Below, one piece after another: positions 50,371-59,721 of a DNA stretch of 64,000 nucleotides. This stretch comes from Isoetes taiwanensis (taxonomy: Eukaryota; Streptophyta; Lycopodiopsida; Isoetales; Isoetaceae), in assembly GCA_021234155.1 (NCBI GenBank), contig JAJEKV010000011.1, forward strand, positions 21,344,677 to 21,408,676, written 5' to 3'. Position numbers and translations under genes: made by a program. The stretch's first letter is position 1. The number at the start of each line of letters is the position of its first letter. The notes under the pieces were generated by a model. It was not told the origin of the DNA. It searched no databases and worked only from the letters and a program-made list of their open reading frames with translations.

Positions 50371-50881
50371 TAAATACATTCCATAATACCTTGCTAATTT
50401 GGAAGGTGGCGAAGAGAGAAAGAAATGCAAGTAAGTTGATATTCGAATTAGTTTGGAAATAGTAGTATTAAGATTTCAATGTTGAAAATTTTGAAAGTTG
50501 TATAGAATATAAATTTTACCTATAGTGGTGGAACATGTGTGCTCACGTTCGTCATAATTGGCTTGGAGGGTGTCGATGGGTGTTATTCAAAGGACTTCTA
50601 AATAGAACATCAATATTAGAACACAAAACACAATAATGCAACTATCCAACTATCCTTGCAAAAGAAAGCATTTTATAGTTACAGAGATCATAACACATGA
50701 GGTATATATGCCATGACCACTTATTAGATTGCATTTGGTTGCATGGCAAGCCTAGCATATTTGTCAGGTTGTAATAAAATGTTGAGCATGTACCGATTCA
50801 CAAATGGGAAAGGTGGCACAGGTGAGAAAGGTGGCACACGTATACGACTACATTTGATTCACAAATGGGAAAGGTGGCTGT

Positions 50882-51079
50882 GAAAGGTCACATGTATACG
50901 ACTACATTTTTTCCCTCATTTTGCACACAATCTTAATGTATACTTTTATTATTGTAATATAAGATCAACTTGTAGATAATGAAAGGTCACATGTATACGA
51001 CTACATTTTTTCCCTCATTTTGCACACAATCTTAATGTATACTTTTATTATTGTAATATAAGATCAACTTGTGGATAAG
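50882..51079. repeat. 99-bp tandem duplication inside CACTA (copy 2)
   Basis: GAAAGGTCACATGTATACG starts at 50882 and 50981. The two units are identical apart from the last bases. Confidence 0.95.
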
Positions 51080-54000
51080 TACGTTGGTAACTTATGTTCT
51101 ACTATATTTGCAAAACGTTGGTAACTTATATTCCTCTACATTTGCAAAAGAATCTTTGCAAAAGTGTGAGTAATAGCGGTGCATTGAATGTCCATTCTCA
51201 TTTTTTGTTTTGAAAAATTGAAATTTTGTTGCAATTCCCAATTTCATCTTAAATTACAAAGGGAATTTATCATAAGTTGTTGTGGTTTTGAGATATGTTT
51301 TTGAACCCTTAGGGTGAAGAAAAACTTAGGTGGACTCTAATGAGAAGATGGATAAGAACAATTTAAAATCTGTAAATGTTATTAACCACTTTTGCAACTT
51401 TGGCTCGATGTATCTTTCGGGCATTAAGAGCAACACTTCTAATTACGCCATAATGATGCGAATCTTTCAAGAATGGCCTTAGTGCCACATATGTTATTTA
51501 CACTTATTCTTATGCTAAGAATGAACTATCTGTTACCATCTTAATTTGCATCGATGATGTTGTTCTTGTGAAAGTACTAAATAATATAATGTGAGTGCAA
51601 TGACATGGCACACTATAAAATGGAAATGAGTTGCCTCAAGCACCCGGGCTCTTTACATTTGCAAAAGAATAACATGTCAAAACGAATATAAGCGGGACAT
51701 GAATAAGAAGCATGAAAATTTTTATCTTTTGCACATTGACAATAAAAGCATTAGAGATAAAGAGTTGGCACAAATTTCGTCAAAAGAGGAGGAATTAGCG
51801 AAATCTGAGTTTAGGATGGGAAGTAGCAATAGCCCAACATAACATATGGACATATAGAAATTCAACTTTGCTCAAAGCCCGGATTGCTTTAAATCAAATA
51901 ATAGTATGGCGCCATAATAATGATGCTTCATCACGGATCTAGATGACAATAACTTTGAGCGAAACTACGCACAAATAACCTCTACTACTTGGTGTTCTTT
52001 GCACATAACACACTAAACAATAGAAAGGAAATAGTCTACAGTTCTCACATACATTGATTAATAAATGCGGTGCCGAGAATTCATGGTAAAGTTCAAAAGG
52101 ATTATTTTCAGCGTTGCATGCCCTTGAGTCATTCCCAATTCATTGCAAGCGGTCGGGGAGATTATAAACCATGTATGTTTAATCTTGTTAATGATGTCAA
52201 AGGCAAAAGCGGCTCTACCAAAGGAAAAGATGATACGTAAAGTCAATGCTAAGCAGAACTCTTGGCGTGATCTATTTCCCTGGTGGTTTGCAATGATATT
52301 CCTAGGTGGAAAAATGGTTTTGGGCTATTTTTAAGCGATAAAAGGACCACTGTAGATGTCATTGGATGCAAGGTCAATGCAATGGCTAAATCAAAGCTTG
52401 AATCTATGCTTGAAACCTATGCAATAGGCGACAAACAAATCAATGGGCAATCTGCCTTTGCCTATGAGCGAGAGAGTCGACAAAATAGGAGCTTCAAGTG
52501 GACACAAAAAAGATAATCACCAACACGAAGACTTATGTGTCCTTTGAACATTCCATACCTTTGTCTGCTTGAGAAAAATCATAAAAAGGGCAAGTTACAA
52601 ATTCTTTAAGAGTTAAGAAACATTAATGGACGAAAAAGAAATTGAAGCGGTCAGTAGCGACCATAAAAGCTACAAGCGCTTAGATCGATGTAGCAAAAAA
52701 CAATAATTTTTGCCTCAAAGACCCGGCCATTACAATTAAATTGTTTAAGAGGCTACCAACACCAGTGGTTTACACGGGAAACTTCATGGGCATTTTCAAA
52801 AGCATGTAAGCCTGAAACGATGGACATGAGTGTATTCAAGCATGGAATAGATTTGCAAACTTTTGTTATTGATCAATTTCATTATAGGCAAGATATAAAA
52901 GAAAAGCTTAAGCTGCTGATTGTTGACATAATCGTAGAACACATGCACCTAAATAAAAGGATCTAGCTATGTTAGAATAGCACCATATTACTGAGAAGAG
53001 AACATTCTCTTACCTGTGCGGAACAGAAAACTTATTGTCAACCTCATCCTTTAAACGACCTTCTCTGGCTTTCTTCTTCTGCAACAGCCTACAACCTAGT
53101 GGCTGGATAATTCATTGATTTCGTTGTTGCATGGTCTTGTGTAACAGGCATTCCTGAAAATGCAGTAAATGAAATCAGAACGTAAATAAAAGGTTGTACA
53201 TACATGCTAACAGAGAAGCTACCTTGCACCACTTCTTAGATTACTTGCGTTGGGTAGCTCCCTATGCCATGGTAACACATTCTGTTCTGAGGAACCATGT
53301 TAAACAGCTCCTCAGAAGTTGTAGGATCATTGGTACCTGAAATGAGGATTTTGCACAACTATATTGAGAACACACAGCTCTTTGTACCTCGAACAGAATA
53401 GATTAAGTAAAATTACCATGTAAGGCAATACCTATAAAGGAACCCTGTTAAACAACTCCTCAGAAATCGTAGGATCGTTACACAAAGCTCTGTGCACCTC
53501 GAAATTACAGAGCTGATTAAGCAGGAGTAAGCACAGCAATATCAAATCCGACCACATCTCCTGCAAATCAAACAGATTGTGATTTATAAAAGCTTGCAAG
53601 ACAAATCCGTCAAAAATGATGGATTAAAGCCAAAGTTTTTACCGAAACAGAGGTTTGTAGATGCAGGGGTTTGCCGATGGTCCAAATCGTATTGTCTAAA
53701 AAAATCATATAAACTCTACCTCAAGACCTCCTCTAAATTATAAGAAACCTTAAAAATTGCCATGGCTCCATTCCGAGCATCTGCCATGGCCAGAATCTAA
53801 CAACCTCTGCTGCAATAGCCCTAAATAAAATATTATCCAAGAACCTAGACGGTAAGGCTCACACCGAGATAATCAGAAGAATCTTCTATTTTCTTACTTC
53901 ACACACGTCTCTCGTGCAGATTTCTCCGTCATCCTGTTCTGAATTTTGTGGAAGTCCATGCCTTCATATCAGGAAAGCCGAACCTCCATAAAGCATACTA

Positions 54001-54370
54001 CGAAAATCTTTGGCGATTTTCGGAAATCTGAAAACTTCTCCGGCATCAAAAGCCCATAAAACCTTAGGAAATGAACTTTAAAAAAAATCCAAAAAATTTT
54101 CTTCTAGACCGGAAAATCCAAATTTAAACAATAGGATATGAATTTATAAATATTCCTTACCTTTTCTCCAGATACCTTTTGCGTCCTAATCCAGTCCTTA
54201 AACCCACCTGCCCGGATTATTTCTTCTACTCGCATGGCAGTAGGATATCCACAATAATACGTAAACTAAAAACAATAATGAAACAAAATATGAAATCCTT
54301 CGATGTATAACACGACATTAACAAGTATAACAAGATATATAAGTTAGTATTTAATTTTTCGCACTTACAA
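51080..54370. other. CACTA interior without resolved genes
   Basis: AT-rich sequence, probably introns of the minus-strand TNPA-like gene. A plus-strand frame at 52283-52516 (CNDIPRWKNGFGLFLSDKR, KSKLESMLETYAIG) looks partly protein-like but has no recognisable family, and its start region differs between copies. Confidence 0.35.
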
Positions 54371-54874
54371 ATTCAGCTTTGATGGAGTCCAATCCCCCTG
54401 ATGAACCTGTCCTAGGCTTCCTCTTTCTTGCAGCAGCAGCATTCTTTTTGTCTTCGTTTTCCTTCTTACTATCTTCCTTAAATAACTCCCACGCCTTCTC
54501 TTTCTTGCAATCTGTAGGTTTCCTCATTCTTGGATTTTCTCGTACCTGTTTCCTCAACTTATATCTACAATACATATGTGCAATTCTTTAGAAAGTAAAG
54601 TATGAAAATGAACACCAAAAAACAAGAATGTTCACCTATAATCGTTCCATTTCTTGCCAAGCCTTGACAAGACCCATCGGCTAGAGAAACCCGTGCCATA
54701 GTGGTTTTTCAAATCATAAAGGACTCTTTCCTTGTGGCTTCTTTTTACCAAAGGCCATGGCTGATGTATGTCATGGCAATGAAGTCTGACAAGCTCCATA
54801 GCATATCTCATAAACTTTTTTCCTTCTCCATCCATATGTATCTGCCCTCCTTCATAAACACAAACCTGGTGCAC
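54371..54874 (-). CDS. CACTA TNPA-like protein, Transposase_24/TNP1-type exons
   Basis: The first frame (54874-54636) reads YEGGQIHMDGEGKKFMRYAM, PWPLVKRSHKERVLYDLKNH and SSRWVLSRLGKKWNDY. A 71-base intron (54635-54565; donor GTGAAC, acceptor TTGTAG) joins in frame to RYKLRKQVRENPRMRKP and KAWELFKEDSKKENEDKKNA, ending at a GTAAGT donor near 54371. The pattern of a Trp-containing helix, a basic W..Y..KLRK helix and a coiled Lys/Glu tract matches the plant Transposase_24 region of TNPA/TNP1 proteins, which bind subterminal repeats. Exons between here and 50060 were not resolved. Upstream frames at 55186-55699 may be 5' exons. Confidence 0.6.
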
Positions 54875-55924
54875 ACATCAAGCCAAATTTACATAAGGAG
54901 ATCAAAACCCTAAGTTTATCAATTTAACCATGCCAAATTTTAGAGTTAGTCAATGTTCAGCGAGCATCTAAATGATGGAAGGCCAAAGGTGGATAACAAC
55001 TCATGTTCCAAATCAGCCAAAGGTTGCAGAACTGGCTGAAACCTGCAGATGCATTTGTTAGCTGCATTCCACAAACTACACAACGAATTGACGAGGAAGA
55101 CAGTTATAGTAAGAACGCAGCTTGAGCAGAGAGGAATATGCTAGGTAGTTAAGAATTTGAAGGAGAATAAAACGCTTCTGCATTATTAGTTGTCATGTCT
55201 GCAATATAAGCCAGGTAAGCAGGTTACAACCACTGCGACCCAGAACAGCAACAAGTTCATCATTGCTTCAACAAATAACGGTTTTGTACAGGAAGAAAAC
55301 AATGGCATAAAAGTTCCAGAAATTTTATGGATAAAAGAATGGAGGTATTTTACCCATTGAGAAGCCAATGGTGCTTTACATCTTAACTGTTTGCGCAAAT
55401 CAGCGTGCCGTACTGCCTTTTCTTGTATGGCCCCAAAGTGGTGTAACTTACATAAAAAAGACACTAGTTGGGCCACTTCAAGCTGTAAGGGTTTACCATT
55501 GGATTGAGCCAGCACTAGATAGAAGAAAAATTAAATCCTTCCAATTGAGGCCATTCATCTGCTCGCAAATCCAGCATGCATCTTTTGTGAGCCAGCACTG
55601 GGCTGCAGGTTTCAGCATATCAAATACATGAGCCTTTATGAGTGTCCTTGAAAGCGTAAGGTTTATCCCTGGCAATCTAGATTGGGCAGCACTTTTCAAC
55701 CTGAAAAGGGGTACCTTTTTGAGGCATCACTTGCAAGTTTGGCATTGTAACTGGTTTGAAGTTATATAAATATTTTATTTATCTATTTGCATTTAAAAGT
55801 TATGTGCAACAATACTTTTCTCTATATGTATGGTGGCCAATTTCGTATCTAGATAATAGTAAGTATTGATTCAAATATGCAATTCTAATGCTAAAATACA
55901 TGAAATCTTATGACCTTAGATGTG

Positions 55925-56425
55925 ACTATGGATTGACATAAAGCTTGACAATAATGATGAGACAATATGTGACAATATGGGTGATATTAGTAGCAACAAC
56001 TGTTATGGCATATACTATAACCACAAAAATTGACAAAATTTTTGACACTAAAGGTGCTATTATATTTGATGCTAATAACACCACCTATAATGTCACTAGT
56101 TGGCGCTGACACTAATACCGACGCTACATGTGTAACAATAGGCAATACTATAATTGCTGCAAATAACAGCACTTATAACGTCACCAGTGGTACTGACATT
56201 AATGTTGATGTTATATGTGTAACAACTAGTGACGCTACAACTGATGCTACTAGCAACATATATAGTGTCATAACAAAACGAGTGGCACTATTGGTGACAC
56301 AAAGGGTGACATTATTCCTGACACAAATTGCCTCACCTCTAGCGTCATCTTCGTCTAAATGTCATCAATAATGTCATAGTGTATATTTGTCAATGTTGTG
56401 GTGACGTTTTGCTGACACTATAATT
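55925..56425. repeat. CACTA right subterminal repeat array
   Basis: The same type of units as the left array, with GTGACA/TGTCAC in both orientations (for example AAGGGTGACATTATTCCTGA), reaching to the terminal repeat. Confidence 0.78.
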
Positions 56426-56447
56426 GATCCATTCTCTTGTAGTGCCA

Positions 56448-57259
56448 CCACCACCAAAGAAGCAAAGACAGACTGTGGCTGCCAAGGAGCCCAAGAAAAG
56501 AAAGACAGTGGTACTTGCAATTGAAGATGCACCCCAGGAAACCGGCAAAAAGACAAAGGGGAAGGGCAAGGCCCCAGGGGTTGCAATTAAGGAAAAAAAG
56601 ATTGACAAGATGGCAGAACGCATGGAAGAAATAAACAGAAATAAATATGTTCAAGGAGTGATTTATCTTCCTGTCACCTGCATGAAGCTGCTGCCTAAGG
56701 ATGAGATAGGAGAGAGGCCACTCCAGGTGAGAAAAATTTATGCGAACCACGTCAGAAACTTGAAGGACAGGATAAGGAGTAACCCAAATGCACATGTTGC
56801 TCCAATAGTTGTGCTTGTAGACAGAAGCCAGTGCATGGACCCGGCAAAGTATGACAGAGAGTGTGCAGATCAGTACACACATTATGTGCTGGGTGGAAAC
56901 CATAGCTTTAAAGCTCGCAGGCAACTATTTAAAGAAAAGCAAAATCCTAGATACCTCTCCGTCCTTTGTGCGGTGTATTGTGGCCTGACTGATGAAGAGG
57001 CGAAAATAGTGGCCAACACACACAATGCGGATAACGAGTACAAACTCAAAATGAGTTTTGTCGATAAAATTAGATTCATGCACAGAGAGTACTTGATATT
57101 CAAAGAAAAATATGGAGAAGAACTCAAGAAGCCAGGGCCATCTTTGGAGCTTAAGGAGGCGTGCGCAATAGAGTGCTGTCTAAAGTACGATGAAGCCGAC
57201 AAGAGGCACTCTCTCATCAGCCATGATAATTGTTTCAACTTGCCTTTAGGGATGGCAGA
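56448..57259 (+). CDS. Gene B exon with ParB-like domain
   Basis: The frame continues directly from 48584 after the CACTA element and one CCA are removed: PPKKQRQTVAAKEPKKRK, a basic linker (GKKTKGKGKAPG), then a ParB/sulfiredoxin-fold pattern. The last comprises VIYLPVTCMKLLPKDEIGER, VRKIYANHVRNLKDRIRSNP, VAPIVVLVDRS, and YVLGGNHSFKARRQLF, where the ParB box usually reads G.hR..A, then LTDEEAKIVANTHNADNEYK and a helical tail with CAIECCLKYDEADKR. In bacteria and phages this fold recognises DNA or cleaves it and is often fused to DNA methylases. Here it probably directs the methyltransferase to DNA. The donor is at GCAGA|GTAAGC; the join to the next exon at 57486 is one base out of phase in this assembly. 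This is the longest intact frame of the window (279 codons). Confidence 0.75.
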
Positions 57260-57485
57260 GTAAGCGCTTCTGTATTCTGGAATAACCCTCGCACTTTAGT
57301 GTCAGGCCAAAGTGTATTCCGGAATATACTTTGGCCTTCGGTGTCTGGCCGAAGTGTATTCCGGAATACACTTTGGCCTTTGTTTTATGTTTATGGTAGC
57401 TCACCATTAAAAGTTTATCTCCATTGTAGCTTCATATTTTGTATTCCGGAATACCTTGAACTTACAATATGTTGTTGTGCTTTAG
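57260..57485 (+). promoter_or_regulatory. Gene B intron carrying palindromes
   Basis: Two 32-base palindromes lie at 57305-57336 and 57347-57378 (GGCC(A/G)AAGTGTATTCC with its mirror arm), plus GTATTCTGGAATA at 57272 and GTATTCCGGAATAC at 57441. It is bounded by GTAAGC and CTTTAG. Confidence 0.7.
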
Positions 57486-57707
57486 ATATGGGACCTGCAA
57501 AATGAAATCTTTACAGGGGAAGAATTAAAAAGCAAAGGTAAAGCATCAGAAAAGAAAAAGGGCACAGACGTGCCAAAAAAAAGAAATGATTATCACAGTT
57601 TGGAGGGAGCTGCAGGGATTCACGGACACAACCATCTTAGAAAGGTTACTCCAGAAAGTAGTGGACAAGGAGTTTACCTTGGAAGAGATGTCAAAGGAAC
57701 TGCACAA
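57486..57707 (+). CDS. Gene B exon, linker helices
   Basis: Reads IWDLQNEIFTGEELKSKGKA, then KKKGTDVPKK; after a run of eight A (57573-57581), where a one-base slip is needed, it reads IITVWRELQGFTDTTILERL and LQKVVDKEFTLEEMSKELH. It ends at a GTAAAC donor. The second frame joins in phase to the next exon, which supports the slip as a homopolymer error. No named domain; predicted helical. Confidence 0.6.
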
Positions 57708-57801
57708 GTAAACGTTCATGTCTCGTGCTTCATACTTTTGAATTCGTTATCTGTTTTGTATTCCGGAATAAGTAATGTGCTTAATATTTTTTGTTTGTTA
57801 G

Positions 57802-57940
57802 CCAAAAGAACGTCATTGCATGCCAAACATGCTTGATGGAGCAGTTAAACGTGGAAACCTGGGAAAGGTGTAAGGAGCTGTACCCTGTGGCAACTTCAGA
57901 CGAGCGTATTGTACAATATGCTCCTAATTTTGAAGGATGG
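57802..57940 (+). CDS. Gene B exon, Cys-containing linker
   Basis: It joins in phase from 57707 (acceptor TTTGTTAG) and reads NQKNVIACQTCLMEQLNVET, WERCKELYPVATSDERIVQY and APNFEGW, ending at a GTATAA donor in phase 0. The preceding intron holds TATTCCGGAATA at 57759-57770. Confidence 0.65.
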
Positions 57941-58010
57941 GTATAATACTTTACCTTTTGCCTTTTTTTGTTCCAACTATTTGTACAATACTTAACTTCA
58001 TTTACAAAAG

Positions 58011-58456
58011 CAGAACAAAAAGAAAAACAAAGACCTTCCTGAAGGTTTTATGCACCTTCTAAAGCTTGCTCGTGAGGAAAGGACCTTGGCTGACAGAAGG
58101 CAGTTGTCGGTTGAACCTTCCGATTTTGAAAAGTCTACGTTGTTCGATCAGGACAATTTGTTTTCTGTAGTTCAAGGTGACTGCACTAAGTTGGTGGGAA
58201 CCATTAAGCCCCAGAATTTTACCCTGATCATTGCGGACATACCGTACGGGTTTAAAATCAAGGACAGCCGTTATGACGACCTACCATTTAGGAACTCCGA
58301 GTTCAATGCTTTTATAGATGGTCTGAAACAAATTACAACGGCTAAGCACTGGAGGCTGGTGGTGTTCCACTCTAGCATGCAAACAGGAATGGTGGAAGCG
58401 AGCTTCAAGAATCATTTCGGATCCCCTGCTTAAGCAGGCTATGAGAATTTGGTCTG
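58011..58456 (+). CDS. Gene B exon, methyltransferase catalytic half
   Basis: It opens in phase after ACAAAAG (or after the next CAG) with QNKKKNKDLPEGFMHLLKLA. It continues with LFSVVQGDCTKLVGTIKPQN and FTLIIADIPYGFKIKDSRYD. ADIPYG stands where beta-class N6-adenine/N4-cytosine methyltransferases have the catalytic (D/N/S)PP(Y/F/W) motif IV, so the first Pro is replaced by Ile. HWRLVVFHSSMQTGMVEASF follows. A stop appears at 58431 (CCTGCTTAA), but the downstream codons YENLVW join perfectly to the next exon; copy 1 reads through this place as PAKQ.YENLV. I take the stop as an assembly error. Donor TG|GTGAGA. Confidence 0.7.
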
Positions 58457-58557
58457 GTGAGAACTTATTCTGGAATACTTCTGCTTTCCTTTGCTATTCT
58501 GGAATAGTAAACTTATTTATCAATTGCTAGATTGCTAACTACACTTCTCTCCCAAAG
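58457..58557 (+). promoter_or_regulatory. Gene B intron with two palindrome cores
   Basis: TATTCTGGAATA occurs at 58466-58477 and 58495-58506. The intron runs from GTGAGA to CCCAAAG. Confidence 0.65.
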
Positions 58558-59224
58558 GTACAAAACCATTATAAATTATCATGCTGGAGGACCTAGATTG
58601 TTAAGCAATGTGGAATATCTTCATGTGGCCTACTGGAGCTTCGATGGCAAGAGAACAATGGAGCACTTCAACACGTCTGGATGCTCTGATTTTTCTAATG
58701 TGTTAGAGTTTCCAGCCGTGTTGCAGAAGCTGCAAGACCCAAGTGCGCAGGGTAGAATTGTCAATCACTATCAGAAGCCCCAGAAACTAATCAACCAGCT
58801 GATTGACACGTTTTCACGTCAGGGAGACTGGATACTTGATGCTTTCTCGGGCTCTGGTACTACCATCGCCTGCGCACTTAAAAAAGGCCGAAACTGTGTA
58901 GCAGTGAATATAGACAAGAAGGCCGTGAATTTTATTAAGATGAGATTGGCTGCACTACCTAGCTTACCAGACGAGAATCAAGAGCTAGGTGCCAAATCCT
59001 CATCTGATTTTGCCAAAATGACATCGTCCGAAATACAGTCTCCTTTTACTAGCTCCACAGAGGATGAGGTCACTTTTGCAGAGCTGAAGGAAGTGGCTCT
59101 AGTAGTGGAAACAGAAGACAACACTACCAAGGAAAAAGTTAAATCACCTCAGCAAGAGAAGCATGTTCAGGAAGACGTTGCAACTACGAGGAGGACTACG
59201 AAGTTGATCTTTGACTCCTTGTGA
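58558..59224 (+). CDS. Gene B last exon, methyltransferase AdoMet-binding half
   Basis: It starts by completing the Trp codon of ENLVW, then YKTIINYHAGGPRLLSNVEY, LHVAYWSFDGKRTMEHFNTS and FSRQGDWILDAFSGSGTTIA. DAFSGSGTT is motif I, the AdoMet-binding loop (usually DPFxGSGTT), and GRNCVAVNIDKKAVNFIKMR is the following acidic-loop strand. Motif IV preceding motif I marks a beta-class enzyme. A Ser/Thr/Glu-rich, probably disordered tail (SSDFAKMTSSEIQSP, VVETEDNTTKEKVKS) ends at TGA 59222-59224. Together with the preceding exons this would methylate adenine-N6 or cytosine-N4, acting in the nucleus. Unlike DIRS-type Dam-like genes, it is linked to a ParB-like domain. The CACTA insertion makes this allele non-functional unless excised or spliced out. 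Confidence 0.8.
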
Positions 59225-59673
59225 GAAATATTTTTCAAATTGGTATCTTCTAAAATTGATATTGAAATATTAATTCATTATTAATATTATTGATTCCCAT
59301 CAATTTTCTTATTTTCTTAGTCTTGCTTGTCTACACTACACAGTCAACTGTAAATTTCGCCCTTTTCCACTAACAGGTAACAGACTATTCTAGTGTTAAA
59401 ATTAATTTTGCCTTCAAAACTGATGTATTTAAAATTTCTAATTAATGTTCTATTATTAATTCATTTAAACTAAGATGTTTTTGAGGTCTTCATTTCATGG
59501 ATTGCATAGTCAACTGTAAATTTTGCTCTTTTTTTCTATGATATTTCATAAAATGAAATTGTACCTTGCTGAGAAGTTAAAAAGCAAGAAAAAAAAAATT
59601 GAACCTCGCAAAATCCTTTAACTCAGCCAAAAAGTTCATTTATGGGAGCATGCCATGTTTTTTTGAGGGAATC
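59225..59673. other. 3' region of gene B, no gene seen
   Basis: AT-rich sequence between the gene B stop and the right terminal repeat. Possible polyadenylation signals are present but none is distinctive. CAGTCAACTGTAAATTT occurs twice (59341 and 59508). Confidence 0.5.
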
Positions 59674-59721
59674 TTTGAAACGGGAGTTGTGCAACACTCC
59701 CGTTTCAAATGCAACCTTGTT
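59674..59721 (-). repeat. Right terminal repeat with self-complementary hairpin
   Basis: 59697-59721 is the inverted partner of 43834-43858. In addition, TTTGAAACGGGAGT (59674-59687) and ACTCCCGTTTCAAA (59696-59709) form a perfect 14-bp stem with an 8-base loop, so the end carries a fold-back of its own terminal repeat. Confidence 0.7.

Larger units (their letters stand above)
48585..56444 (-). mobile_element. CACTA transposon, non-autonomous, nested in gene B (copy 2)
   Basis: Ends are CACTACAAGAGAAGGGGTCG at the left and its inverse (CACTACAAGAGAATGGATCA on the minus strand) at the right. The 3-bp target duplication CCA is at 48582-48584 and 56445-56447. GTCAC/GTGAC-rich subterminal arrays occupy about 48610-49210 and 55925-56425. 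The interior carries exons of a TNPA/Transposase_24-like gene on the minus strand. No Tnp2/Transposase_21 (TNPD) catalytic protein was found, so it needs a helper. Length is 7,860 bp. Confidence 0.93.
29994..58838. repeat. Direct tandem duplication, copy 2 of the 28.8 kb unit
   Basis: Second copy, continuous on the right with unique sequence that completes the methyltransferase gene. It is the better copy for the transposon genes at 43.8-59.2 kb. It is the poorer copy at 30.0-32.1 and 34.9-35.4 kb, where CTG/CAG sites are garbled relative to copy 1. Confidence 0.95.
43834..59721 (+). mobile_element. Candidate novel DNA transposon encoding transposase-like and ParB-methyltransferase proteins
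   Basis: A 25-base inverted repeat containing TTGCATTTGAAACGGGAG lies at 43834-43858 and, inverted, at 59697-59721 (24 of 25 bases match). Between the repeats lie two divergent genes: gene A (minus) ends 400 bases inside the left repeat, and gene B (plus) ends 470 bases inside the right one. About 620 bases with palindromes separate their starts. Taking out the nested 7,860-bp CACTA element leaves about 8.0 kb. The symmetry of repeat, gene end and gene end supports a single mobile unit. I could not find a clear target-site duplication, so the exact ends are uncertain. The element resembles no superfamily I can name. Confidence 0.6.

Noticed and set aside
52283-52516. 77-codon plus-strand ORF inside CACTA
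   Set aside because: Partly protein-like but opposite to the TNPA-like gene, unrecognised, and not open in the same way in copy 1.
56448-59224. Bacterial contamination or recent prokaryotic transfer
   Set aside because: The gene has several GT/AG introns with phase-correct joins and is nested with plant-type transposons.
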